Shown: one piece after another, positions 1 to 5,755 of the stretch | Position numbering within the stretch: position 1 is the stretch's first letter | Layout of the letters: every line of letters begins with the position of its first letter | Source of the DNA: an uncultured Sphingobacteriales bacterium | GTDB taxonomy: Bacteria; Bacteroidota; Bacteroidia; Chitinophagales; Chitinophagaceae | Direction of reading: 5' to 3' | Length of the DNA: 5,755 nucleotides | Assembly: GCA_946887085.1 (NCBI GenBank) | Contig: CAMPKG010000219.1 | Location: forward strand, 1 to 5,755 | The notes under the pieces: model-generated | Told to the model about the DNA's origin: nothing | The model's database searches: none | Seen by the model: the letters and a program-made list of their open reading frames with translations, nothing else | Program-made: the position numbers and the translations under genes

Positions 1-497
1 CACTTGCCTTTTATGTAGTTATTGTACTAGGTGCTGAAGTTCGCAAACACAATACCGCGATGGTTGGTGTGTTAGATTCTTTGAAAGAACATGAGCGCCG
101 ACAGATCAAGAAAAATAAACTATTGCGCGCCTTGAGCCTGCCATTTGTGTCAATGATCGTGTTTTTTTCGATGTTTCCCTATACATACGAAGACTTCATG
201 CCAATATACCCCATTGCAATGCCGATATTCAACCTGGCGGGCATTGTAATGATCATTGTTTCATTTGTCAAAATGCTGATCGTGCACCTGGATATGGACA
301 AAGAGCTTTTTCGTCACAACATAGAGGGCCGCAGGATCGATACGTCTTCGCTGATAAGTTATAGCCGTCGTATGGTTGAAAACTATTTTACAATGTTCAT
401 CGGCCTGACACTAATATTGGCCAACTGGTTCTGCGTTGTATTGCTGTTGGTGGCTGCATTCTCGTACAGGCCGAAAACAGTTGAACGGCTGGGATAG
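1..497 (+). CDS. Multi-pass membrane protein of unknown function, 5'-truncated by the window edge
   Basis: The first ATG in this frame is at 60, but the frame stays open without a stop to the left edge. The codons from position 3 read LAFYVVIVLGAEV, a hydrophobic stretch that looks like the end of a membrane helix. I therefore treat this as the C-terminal part of a longer gene rather than a 145-aa protein starting at 60. Three further hydrophobic segments are visible, at about nt 129-182, 207-290 and 387-461. They are separated by charged loops, including a basic loop rich in R and K just after the first segment and a charged loop (nt about 291-380) between the last two. The protein ends with a short basic tail (YRPKTVERLG) and a TAG stop at 495-497. 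I recognise no family motif and assign no function. It converges with the lipoprotein gene at 521-997, leaving 23 bp between them with no clear terminator hairpin. Confidence 0.72.
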   Translation, partial: LAFYVVIVLGAEVRKHNTAMVGVLDSLKEHERRQIKKNKLLRALSLPFVSMIVFFSMFPYTYEDFMPIYPIAMPIFNLAGIVMIIVSFVKMLIVHLDMDKELFRHNIEGRRIDTSSLISYSRRMVENYFTMFIGLTLILANWFCVVLLLVAAFSYRPKTVERLG

Positions 498-520
498 TCT
501 TTTCCTGTTATTTATTGCAG

Positions 521-997
521 TTATTTAGACCACCATGTGTGAAAGCTACCTTCTGCGATCGTGATGTCTTCACTCAGGTCTTGGGTATTGTAAAGTTTAC
601 CGCTGAATTTACCGAATACGTCCTGGCCTTCTTCGCTCGTCACTTCAATCGATACAGGTTCGCTATCCTTGCTTGTGTACGTATCCGCTGCGTCTCCGAG
701 TAGTATCTGTGTACCGGGCTGTTTTGAATACTTGCCCGCCCCGTTGTATTCACCCATTGCTACTATCATGGAGTATTGTCTTCCTTTGAAGTTAATACCA
801 GCCAATACTTTTGAAATATCGCCCGCGTCATAATTGCCACTAATATTGCTGCCGGTATACGATACCCCATCAATAGTGGCTTTAAAATAATAATTCATAG
901 AGCCTGCATGCGGTCCGCGGTAAGTATCATCCTTTTTTTCACAGGAAGTGATCGCAAATGATAAGCCGGATACCAATAAAATGATGTCGAATCTCAT
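521..997 (-). CDS. Small predicted surface lipoprotein, DUF6252-like beta-rich fold
   Basis: This encodes 158 aa. The N-terminus has a hydrophobic core (residues 4-15) and a lipobox I16-T17-S18-C19, so C19 should be lipidated after signal peptidase II cleavage. The residues after it, EKKDD, resemble the lysine-plus-acidic lipoprotein export signal described for Bacteroidota, which sends lipoproteins to the outer face of the outer membrane; surface location is therefore an inference. The mature part is short and beta-strand-rich. It opens with YYFKATIDGVSYTG (from residue 36) and closes with FGKFSGKLYN...ITIAEGSFHTWW (residues 128-156). This start and end pattern, 'F-A-IDG' then 'G-F-G-L-Y...I-GSF', resembles small Bacteroidota lipoproteins of the DUF6252 type, but I match it from memory only. 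The ATG at 995-997 is the only plausible start: an in-frame TAA lies about 21 bp upstream and no other ATG falls between. Function is unknown. It is transcribed away from the lipoprotein at 1121. Confidence 0.8.
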   Translation of the reverse strand: MRFDIILLVSGLSFAITSCEKKDDTYRGPHAGSMNYYFKATIDGVSYTGSNISGNYDAGDISKVLAGINFKGRQYSMIVAMGEYNGAGKYSKQPGTQILLGDAADTYTSKDSEPVSIEVTSEEGQDVFGKFSGKLYNTQDLSEDITIAEGSFHTWWSK

Positions 998-1120
998 ACG
1001 AAATTTTGTATCCGAAATTTAAGCTAAAAATATTTCATATTGCCATATGCATGTAAAAAGTAATGGGGCCTGAAACAAATTAATTTTCAATTGGTTATCT
1101 TGTTATTGAGAATTGCACCC
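998..1120. promoter_or_regulatory. Divergent intergenic region between two lipoprotein genes
   Basis: These 123 AT-rich bases separate two divergently transcribed lipoprotein genes, so promoters for both should lie here. I looked for the Bacteroidota pair TTTG (-33) and TAnnTTTG (-7) about 19-21 bp apart. Only partial -7-like matches appear, for example TACTTTTT and TAAATTTC on the minus strand, and none has a properly spaced -33 box. No ribosome-binding site stands out before either start, which is usual in this phylum. The promoter role is inferred from gene arrangement, not from a recognised motif. Confidence 0.4.
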
Positions 1121-1621
1121 ATGTACAAGATCACACTGTTGACCTTTTCTGTTTTTATATGTTTGACAAGCTGCAAACCGAAAATTGAGGTAAAGTGTTT
1201 CGACGAGCGCTATAACCTGGTTACTGTCGGGTACAAGTTTTACGACATTGATACGCTTATTATTAAATGGTACAAACCCGAAACCGGATTTACCGAACTT
1301 ATTGAAGAGAGTAGCCTTGCCCTGGATCCGCGGGATCTCGTACCCCGCAACGATACTATTTTCGTTGAATCGTTCCATGTATCGAAGCCGCAAATGCCGG
1401 GAACCTTACCCTTTACTTATGAGTATGATGTCGAGATCACCATTCCGGCAAACCAGCAGCGCTATCGTATTGGCAATATTGAATCTGATGGACGAAAAGT
1501 AGTCAAAATGAGAAGGGAGCCGGGAGCGGAATGTAAGAACGGGTTAATATCTTATGAGTTAGATAGCACGAGGCATATTTGGAATACAAACGCGGATAAG
1601 GATATTTACCTTGCCAGATAA
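1121..1621 (+). CDS. Small lipoprotein of unknown function
   Basis: The reading frame is open from a TTG at 1091, but I place the start at the ATG at 1121. From there the protein begins with a compact lipoprotein signal: MYK, a hydrophobic core (residues 4-15) and the lipobox L15-T16-S17-C18. A start at 1091 would add ten residues before this signal without need. The product is then 166 aa, anchored through C18 and followed by KPKIEV. The basic residues after the cysteine, with no acidic cluster, do not resemble the surface-export signal, so a periplasm-facing position is at least as likely. The mature protein alternates charged and beta-type segments (DTLIIKWYKPE, DTIFVESF, YEYDVEITIPANQQRYRI). 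It has two cysteines beyond the lipidated one, near residues 26 and 139, that could pair. I recognise no family. The stop is only 4 bp from the convergent stop of the response regulator, with no terminator between them. Confidence 0.78.
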   Translation: MYKITLLTFSVFICLTSCKPKIEVKCFDERYNLVTVGYKFYDIDTLIIKWYKPETGFTELIEESSLALDPRDLVPRNDTIFVESFHVSKPQMPGTLPFTYEYDVEITIPANQQRYRIGNIESDGRKVVKMRREPGAECKNGLISYELDSTRHIWNTNADKDIYLAR

Positions 1622-1625
1622 GACG

Positions 1626-2357
1626 CTATTTCTGTATTCTTGAAAATAGATTTAGAAAATCGTCTTTATGGTTTCTCGATAATGGTATTTCCTTATTATT
1701 TTCCATGACCACCACGCCTGTATTTTCATACCGTTTTATAAAATTGAGGTTAACAACAAATGACCGGTGTACCTGGAAAAAGTTTTTACTGTCGGTTACT
1801 TGTTTGAATTTTCCCAGGTTGTAAGAACTCAAAAACTCCTGCTGACTTGTCACCACCCGCGTATAAGAATTCACCGACTCAAGGTAGAGTATGTCTGCTA
1901 TATTGACATAATCGATGGCATTATCAGAAGGAATGCCAATGCGTACCTCTTCCAGGGATGTAACCGCTGGCGTGGTTGCAAGGCGTTTATGTTTCGCCCT
2001 TTCCAAGGCAAGATTCACCGCCGTTATAAGTTCACCTTCGTCGATAGGTTTTACGATGTAGCCGCCGGCCGAAAGACGAAAGGCCTCAATTGCATAGTCA
2101 GCATGTGCAGTAACAAATATTATTTCGCTCTTTAGCTCTGGTGCAAAACGAACCAGGTCAAGACCGCTTTTATCTCTTATAGAAATATCGAGAAAAAGCA
2201 GATCGTAGTTGCCATGGCGAACAGCTTCGAACGCTGGTGCCCATTGCGTATAAGTTTCTGCTATCTCCAGATCCGAGTAGAGGGAACGTAAAGAATCAGA
2301 CAGCAACTCTATAGCTTGTGGTTCGTCGTCTACAATGATACAAGTGTATTTATCCAT
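1626..2357 (-). CDS. LytTR-family response regulator
   Basis: This is a DNA-binding response regulator of 243 aa, the normal size for the LytR/AlgR family, acting in the cytoplasm. Residues 4-120 form a receiver domain. The acidic pocket is D10-D11, the phosphoacceptor is D57 (in LLFLDISI), the switch threonine is T83 (in IIFVTAHAD), and the invariant lysine with its cis-proline is K103-P104. Residues from about 136 to 240 form the LytTR DNA-binding domain, with the typical blocks ILYLESVNSYTRVV (156-169) and FFQVHRSFVVNLNFI (193-207). All key residues are present, so it should be functional. A small oddity is AGGYIVKP (97-104), where relatives commonly carry an aspartate before the tyrosine. 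Its ATG overlaps the end of the kinase gene by 8 bp (ATGGATAA) and no Shine-Dalgarno sequence precedes it, so translation is probably coupled to the kinase. The kinase is its likely phosphodonor. Target promoters are unknown. Confidence 0.95.
   Translation of the reverse strand: MDKYTCIIVDDEPQAIELLSDSLRSLYSDLEIAETYTQWAPAFEAVRHGNYDLLFLDISIRDKSGLDLVRFAPELKSEIIFVTAHADYAIEAFRLSAGGYIVKPIDEGELITAVNLALERAKHKRLATTPAVTSLEEVRIGIPSDNAIDYVNIADILYLESVNSYTRVVTSQQEFLSSYNLGKFKQVTDSKNFFQVHRSFVVNLNFIKRYENTGVVVMENNKEIPLSRNHKDDFLNLFSRIQK
2350..2357 (-). promoter_or_regulatory. Stop/start overlap coupling the kinase and regulator genes
   Basis: On the minus strand the bases ATGGATAA hold both the regulator start (ATG at 2357-2355) and the kinase stop (TAA at 2352-2350) in different frames. 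There is no purine-rich ribosome-binding site just upstream of the ATG. Ribosomes finishing the kinase could restart on the regulator, keeping the two products in a fixed ratio. The overlap is seen directly; the coupling is an inference. Confidence 0.6.
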
Positions 2358-5346
2358 GTTGGCGGGGATTGTTAATGTTTACGATAACTACAGTTCCTGT
2401 TTCCGGTAGTTGTTTGTCGATATATTCAATGGTGATATTAGTACGTTCATAACGGTTAAAGGTGGTAATAAGTTCTTTGATCAGGTCGCTGCCATAAGAT
2501 TCTTTTTCGGCTTCGCCGCGGTTGGCTTTTGACTGTCCACGGCCTATGCCATTGTCTTCAATAATGCACTGGATCGAGCCCACAAGTGTTCCTTCTTTTA
2601 TGGAGATAGATAACCTGCCCGATTCTCTAGGTAACAGGCCATGGTTGATCGCATTTTCAACAATAGGTTGCAGCAACAATGATGGTATCTTAATTGTTCC
2701 TGCAGATATGGATGGGTCGACGGTTATTTCATAACTAAAGGTGTGAGCAAATCGGGTTTGCTGCAATTCTATATAGTTCCGCAGATTCGTTATTTCTTCT
2801 GCCAATGTTATATAACGATTGCGCGATGACTTAAGATAGAACCGAAGCAGGTGCGAGAACTTCGAAATATGGTTGTATGCTTTGTCAGTATGTTCTTTTT
2901 TGATGAGATACAATGCCGAATTAAGCGAGTTGAAGATGAAATGAGGATTTATTTGCGCGTACATCGACTTTAACTCAAGCTCTAGTAACCGGCGTTCTTT
3001 TTCGTTCTTGCGATTGATGGAGCGCCGGGTGACGAGTACTATGACCGAAACGAGCCCAACAAATCCCAAGATTCCTGCTATAAACAACAAGGTTCGCCCA
3101 CTACCGGTTTGCCACCAATAGGGCCGCATAAACACATGCAGCAGGCGTGTGTCGCTGCTCCACACATCATCGCTCACTTTTATACTCAGTGTATGGTATG
3201 TCCCCGGTGAAAGCTTTGGCAAGGTTATAGCGCCCCCATCTGTTTCATGCCAGGCTGTATCCACGTTCTCAATTTTATACATCATTCTTAGCCTACCTAC
3301 ACCCAGCGGTCTTATCACGTCAAAATTAAGCTTTTTGTTCTCGGGGTCGATGTGGAAACTGTCTGTACGTTTAAGGATGTATTGGTCATTGCCATAAGTA
3401 AGGATAAGTCGGTAATATCCCGCAAGATCATTGACAGCATGTTTTTCCTTTGGCAGATCGACAGTAAGTACTCCTTTGTCTGTTGTAAGCATTAGACTAC
3501 TATTTACGATCTGAACTTTAATGACCGTTGAATAATACTTATCATTGGGATTTGAATAAGCGGCATACGTCCTGTAGTTATTGTCCATCTCAAGGAAAAT
3601 AACGCCAGAGCGGCCTGCGACAATAAGCAGATTGCCCGCCTGTATAAGCTTTGCACCTGAGAGGTTGTAATTAGCCAGCAGTTTTCTCCGGTGAAAATTA
3701 TTACGCTTAAAAACATGAAGCGTATTGTATCCTTTTACCAACACATCGCCGGTGCGAGCGCTAATAAGTATCTTGTCCAGTTGCCCTACGCCGGTATGAT
3801 CGAGTGCTATTGACGTGTCCTTGCCGTCAGCCATATGAAAAAACAACCTCGATGTACTTACCGCGATTATTGCACCGCTGAACGGATCTTGTACTATTTC
3901 TGTATACCTGCGATCTGACAATGTTTTATAGAACATTGTATCGTTCCTGAGATATCCCCGTAAAAAATATCTCGGGGTCGCGGCATATATACTATCGTTC
4001 CATATAATTACCCCTTTTGCGAATAACGCTGGGTAGCCCGAATATTTTGGTCTCGGGTATGCCGGGTTGACATATTCCACCGGTGGAACAAAATTGGACA
4101 AACCCGTAGTTGGGTTGAATAACCAAATTTTGGAGCCAAATACAATAACCCGGTTGCTGTCAAATCGGAATAGCCGCTGGACGTCCCGCCAACCCGGTTG
4201 TCGAAAGCTCCTGCTTCCATCTTTTGTGGTTGCTGTAAGGGTAAGTTCTTTTTCATTCCACCAATAATTGCTGCCGCCAACCTGTCCGAGGTACGAATGA
4301 TCTGCCAAAATTTCAGTGATGGGACGAAAATTGTACTCACCGGTACGGTTGAAGAATACACCGCTGGTTGTGGTTACTCCGTTTCCCCAGAGATCGTCTT
4401 CAAAGAAATAATTGAAATTTTTCGTTTGGGCAGACGGCGGCAATACTGTCTTTACAGGAAGCTTGTAAACGCAACTTAAGTTGCTGTCCACTTTGTAGAT
4501 TGTATCTTTCGCATTTATATAAATGAATTGGGTCCCAGGTGTGATCGGCAATGTAATGTTTGGGTCTCCATTATGTTCGGGGAGCATTCTCTTCACAGTA
4601 CAATTGACAAAGTTGAACGCGAATAATAGACCCAGTTCACGGTAATGTACTATCAGGTACTTGTTGAAAACATACGATTTTGGATAGTAGAAAGCCATTT
4701 GCGAAAAAAAACCTTCGCAGGGACAGATGCGCTTTGGTATTAGCGTTCGCGAATTCAAATCAATCACAGACAGTTCACGAGCTTCGGGGCCAATGTTTTC
4801 CAGGTATAAGTATTCGTCATGGTGAGTTAAAAATATACCGCGATGTTTCTCGCGGAATTGAATGATCCTGATCTTACCATTTTCTTCCGTTACCAACGCG
4901 TCGTTTCGGCCCTTATAAGAGCCCGCAAGAAATGCTACGCCACTTTTCGTTTGGGTTAGTTCGCGGATCTCTGTAATACGCCCTTCATTTTCAAAAGAAG
5001 ATAGACTGTGGTACTTGTTTTTGTAAATGTACCCGGGCTTACTTACATACCCGCTTAGCCATAAGCGTCCTTTGCGGTCAAGGTCAAGTTCCCAGATGTC
5101 GTCTGATGGCAACCCGTCATTGGCATTAAAAAGTTTTACCTCGTATCCATTGTATCTTGCAACGCCTTTATCGGTTGCAACCCATAGATAACCGAAAGTG
5201 TCGCGCAGCACCATATAGGCATGGTTTGAGGGTAAGCCGTTATGAACATTCAGGTTAAATTGAGCTGTCGCTTTGTTTTGCAGATCCAGTAAACATGCTA
5301 CCAGCAATAAAATTGACCATCCTATATGAACATATTGCCGTCTCAT
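2350..5346 (-). CDS. Hybrid-free sensor histidine kinase with periplasmic propeller (Reg_prop / Y_Y_Y / LytS-type His_kinase)
   Basis: This is a 998-aa membrane sensor kinase. Residues 1-28 are a signal peptide (hydrophobic core 8-20, likely cut after A26-T27-A28). The periplasmic part begins with two clear propeller repeats, GLPSNHAYMVLRDTFGYLWVAT (37-58) and GLPSDDIWELDLDRKGRLWLSG (78-99). A long, more divergent beta-rich region to about 660 probably completes the propeller. A Y_Y_Y domain follows (about 670-740, with YKIENVDTAWHE around W699), then one transmembrane helix (about 752-773) and a short charged coiled linker. The cytoplasmic His_kinase core has the phosphoacceptor H802 in QINPHFIFNSLN, then the conserved LRNYIELQQTRF segment. 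The ATPase domain has its N box at N898 (VENAINHG), its G1 box at D931-G935 (DNGIG) and a SYGSDLIKEL glycine motif. The C-terminus lacks the receiver and AraC domains of hybrid HTCS sensors, so it relies on the separate regulator downstream. The ligand is unknown. The ATG at 5344-5346 is chosen because it immediately precedes the signal peptide. Confidence 0.95.
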   Translation of the reverse strand: MRRQYVHIGWSILLLVACLLDLQNKATAQFNLNVHNGLPSNHAYMVLRDTFGYLWVATDKGVARYNGYEVKLFNANDGLPSDDIWELDLDRKGRLWLSGYVSKPGYIYKNKYHSLSSFENEGRITEIRELTQTKSGVAFLAGSYKGRNDALVTEENGKIRIIQFREKHRGIFLTHHDEYLYLENIGPEARELSVIDLNSRTLIPKRICPCEGFFSQMAFYYPKSYVFNKYLIVHYRELGLLFAFNFVNCTVKRMLPEHNGDPNITLPITPGTQFIYINAKDTIYKVDSNLSCVYKLPVKTVLPPSAQTKNFNYFFEDDLWGNGVTTTSGVFFNRTGEYNFRPITEILADHSYLGQVGGSNYWWNEKELTLTATTKDGSRSFRQPGWRDVQRLFRFDSNRVIVFGSKIWLFNPTTGLSNFVPPVEYVNPAYPRPKYSGYPALFAKGVIIWNDSIYAATPRYFLRGYLRNDTMFYKTLSDRRYTEIVQDPFSGAIIAVSTSRLFFHMADGKDTSIALDHTGVGQLDKILISARTGDVLVKGYNTLHVFKRNNFHRRKLLANYNLSGAKLIQAGNLLIVAGRSGVIFLEMDNNYRTYAAYSNPNDKYYSTVIKVQIVNSSLMLTTDKGVLTVDLPKEKHAVNDLAGYYRLILTYGNDQYILKRTDSFHIDPENKKLNFDVIRPLGVGRLRMMYKIENVDTAWHETDGGAITLPKLSPGTYHTLSIKVSDDVWSSDTRLLHVFMRPYWWQTGSGRTLLFIAGILGFVGLVSVIVLVTRRSINRKNEKERRLLELELKSMYAQINPHFIFNSLNSALYLIKKEHTDKAYNHISKFSHLLRFYLKSSRNRYITLAEEITNLRNYIELQQTRFAHTFSYEITVDPSISAGTIKIPSLLLQPIVENAINHGLLPRESGRLSISIKEGTLVGSIQCIIEDNGIGRGQSKANRGEAEKESYGSDLIKELITTFNRYERTNITIEYIDKQLPETGTVVIVNINNPRQHG

Positions 5347-5351
5347 TAGCG

Positions 5352-5383
5352 AAAAAATACTACCTGTTTATCACAAGCCCAAA
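5352..5383 (-). promoter_or_regulatory. Weak candidate promoter for the kinase-regulator operon
   Basis: Read on the minus strand, TTTG (5383-5380) is followed after 20 bp by TATTTTTT (5359-5352). This matches the Bacteroidota -33/-7 consensus TTTG and TAnnTTTG with one mismatch in the -7 box. The -7 box ends only 5 bp before the kinase ATG, so transcription would start at or next to the start codon and give an almost leaderless message. The A/T-rich context makes a chance match quite possible. Confidence 0.25.
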
Positions 5384-5506
5384 TCCGAAGTTATTGTGCT
5401 GACCCAAGTTGTGTAAGTAATTGAACGGACATTCAGCGAACTGCCGATTCTTCCAGCGAAGGGTTGGCTTCCCCAATAAGTGGTGATGAACGGCTTGTAT
5501 TAAGCT

Positions 5507-5536
5507 AAAAAGGCTATTCATTAGAATAGCCTTTTT
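5507..5536 (-). terminator. Intrinsic terminator after tRNA-Leu
   Basis: This is a perfect 13-bp inverted repeat with a 4-nt loop. The arms are AAAAAGGCTATTC (5507-5519) and GAATAGCCTTTTT (5524-5536). On the minus strand the GGCTATTC/GAATAGCC core is followed by five T, the classic form of a factor-independent terminator. It begins 1 nt after the tRNA-Leu 3' end, so it should end that transcript. Because the arms are symmetrical (A5 on one side, T5 on the other) it could also work in the plus direction. It also shields the kinase operon from tRNA read-through. Confidence 0.9.
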
Positions 5537-5537
5537 G

Positions 5538-5623
5538 TGCCCCAGACGGGAATCGAACCCGTACTCGCCTTGCGGCAAACAGGATTTTAAGTCCTGCGCG
5601 TCTACCAGTTCCGCCACCAGGGC
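5538..5623 (-). tRNA. tRNA-Leu (anticodon UAA)
   Basis: This is a complete 86-nt class II tRNA. The acceptor arms GCCCTGG (5623-5617) and CTGGGGC (5545-5539) form seven pairs, two of them G-U, with discriminator A at 5538. The D arm is GCG...CGC with AACTGGTAGA in its loop. The anticodon stem CAGGA/TCCTG closes a seven-base loop, CTTAAAA, with the anticodon TAA at 5589-5587. A long variable arm contains a GCC-GCAA-GGC hairpin, as expected for leucine. The T arm is ACGGG-TTCGATT-CCCGT. CCA is not encoded (the next bases are CAA) and must be added afterwards. The nearest promoter-like string upstream, TAATTTG at 5639-5633, is a poor match. A terminator lies just downstream and another lies between this gene and tRNA-Gly. 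Confidence 0.97.
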
Positions 5624-5661
5624 GCCTTCAGGCAAATTAGCCCAAACTAGCGTAAACATAA

Positions 5662-5687
5662 AATTCCAAACCGAGTGGTTTGGAATT
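5662..5687 (-). terminator. Probable intrinsic terminator between tRNA-Gly and tRNA-Leu
   Basis: A perfect 11-bp stem, AATTCCAAACC (5662-5672) and GGTTTGGAATT (5677-5687), encloses the loop GAGT. It lies 7 bp beyond the tRNA-Gly 3' end. On the minus strand the stem runs into TTTTATGTTTA, a short and broken T tract, so termination may be partial. Some tRNA-Gly transcripts could read on into tRNA-Leu. Confidence 0.65.
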
Positions 5688-5694
5688 CTGTTTG

Positions 5695-5755
5695 AGCGGA
5701 AGACGAGACTCGAACCCGCGACCCTCTCCTTGGCAAGGTGATGCTCTACCAACTG
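5695..5755 (-). tRNA. tRNA-Gly (anticodon GCC), 5' end outside the window
   Basis: The window holds the last 61 nt, from the final base of the 5' D-stem strand (position 13) to the discriminator T73 at 5695. The D loop AGTTGGTA and D-stem strand GAGC are present. The anticodon loop is TTGCCAA with anticodon GCC. The T arm GCGGG-TTCGAGT-CTCGT and the 3' acceptor strand CTTCCGC are typical of glycine. The encoded 3' end continues CAA, so CCA is not encoded. In the anticodon stem, TCACC pairs with GGAGA except for an A-A opposition at positions 29 and 41, which is unusual. The first 12 nt, including the 5' acceptor strand, lie beyond the right edge. Confidence 0.95.

Noticed and set aside
998..1120. 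TACTTTTT and TAAATTTC as -7 promoter boxes for the minus-strand lipoprotein
   Set aside because: Neither has a TTTG/TTG box at 19-21 bp upstream, so in AT-rich DNA they are not better than chance.
1620..1666. Inverted repeat AAGACG ... CGTCTT as a possible terminator
   Set aside because: The arms are only 6 bp, 35 bp apart, lie mostly inside the regulator coding end, and have no T tract.
4008..4479. Overlapping reading frames on both strands inside the kinase gene
   Set aside because: They lie wholly within the kinase coding sequence, show no membrane, signal or domain pattern, and have ordinary low-complexity composition for shadow frames.
5380..5506. Possible small RNA, riboswitch or att site beside the tRNA-Leu gene
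   Set aside because: tRNA 3' ends are common integration sites, but no repeat of the tRNA-Leu end, no integrase and no structured element is visible in the 160 bp between the terminator and the kinase.
5535..5741. Open reading frame of 68 codons on the plus strand
   Set aside because: It is the antisense reading of the two tRNA genes, a well-known source of false protein calls (RRESNPYSPCGKQDFKSC).
5360..5752. Open reading frame of 130 codons on the minus strand
   Set aside because: It is a translation through the tRNA-Gly and tRNA-Leu genes and their terminators (the AELVDAQDLKSCLPQG stretch is the tRNA-Leu itself). Its last 38 codons, ending FGFGLVINR, lie in the gap before the kinase but have no start or support of their own.

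Overview
The window looks like an ordinary chromosomal stretch from a member of the Bacteroidota, most likely the Chitinophagaceae/Sphingobacteriia side (an inference). The evidence is a large periplasmic-propeller (Reg_prop/Y_Y_Y) LytS-type histidine kinase paired with a LytTR response regulator, small lipoproteins with Bacteroidota-style signal peptides, starts without Shine-Dalgarno sequences, and moderate base composition.

Layout, left to right. Positions 1-497 (+) are the 3' part of a multi-pass membrane protein gene whose start lies outside the window. Positions 521-997 (-) encode a small lipoprotein with a probable surface-export signal. A 123-bp divergent intergenic region follows, then a second, unrelated small lipoprotein at 1121-1621 (+). 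It ends 4 bp from the convergent end of a two-component operon on the minus strand. That operon is a 998-aa sensor kinase (2350-5346) followed by its 243-aa LytTR response regulator (1626-2357), with an 8-bp overlap between the genes. Beyond the kinase start lie about 160 bp with no recognisable gene, then two tRNA genes on the minus strand. These are tRNA-Leu(UAA), complete at 5538-5623, and tRNA-Gly(GCC), whose last 61 nt are present at 5695-5755. Each is followed by its own hairpin terminator.

How the genes work together. The kinase should sense an unknown extracytoplasmic signal through its N-terminal propeller. It would pass this through the Y_Y_Y module and a single membrane helix to the cytoplasmic HisKA_7TM-free LytS-type kinase core (H802), which phosphorylates D57 of the regulator. 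The regulator then acts at DNA through its LytTR domain. The targets cannot be read from the window, and no link between this pair and the neighbouring lipoproteins is shown beyond proximity.

I did not find a convincing undescribed system. The points most worth a second look are an A-A mismatch in the tRNA-Gly anticodon stem, the two family-poor lipoproteins, and the unusually tight ATGGATAA coupling of the kinase-regulator pair.
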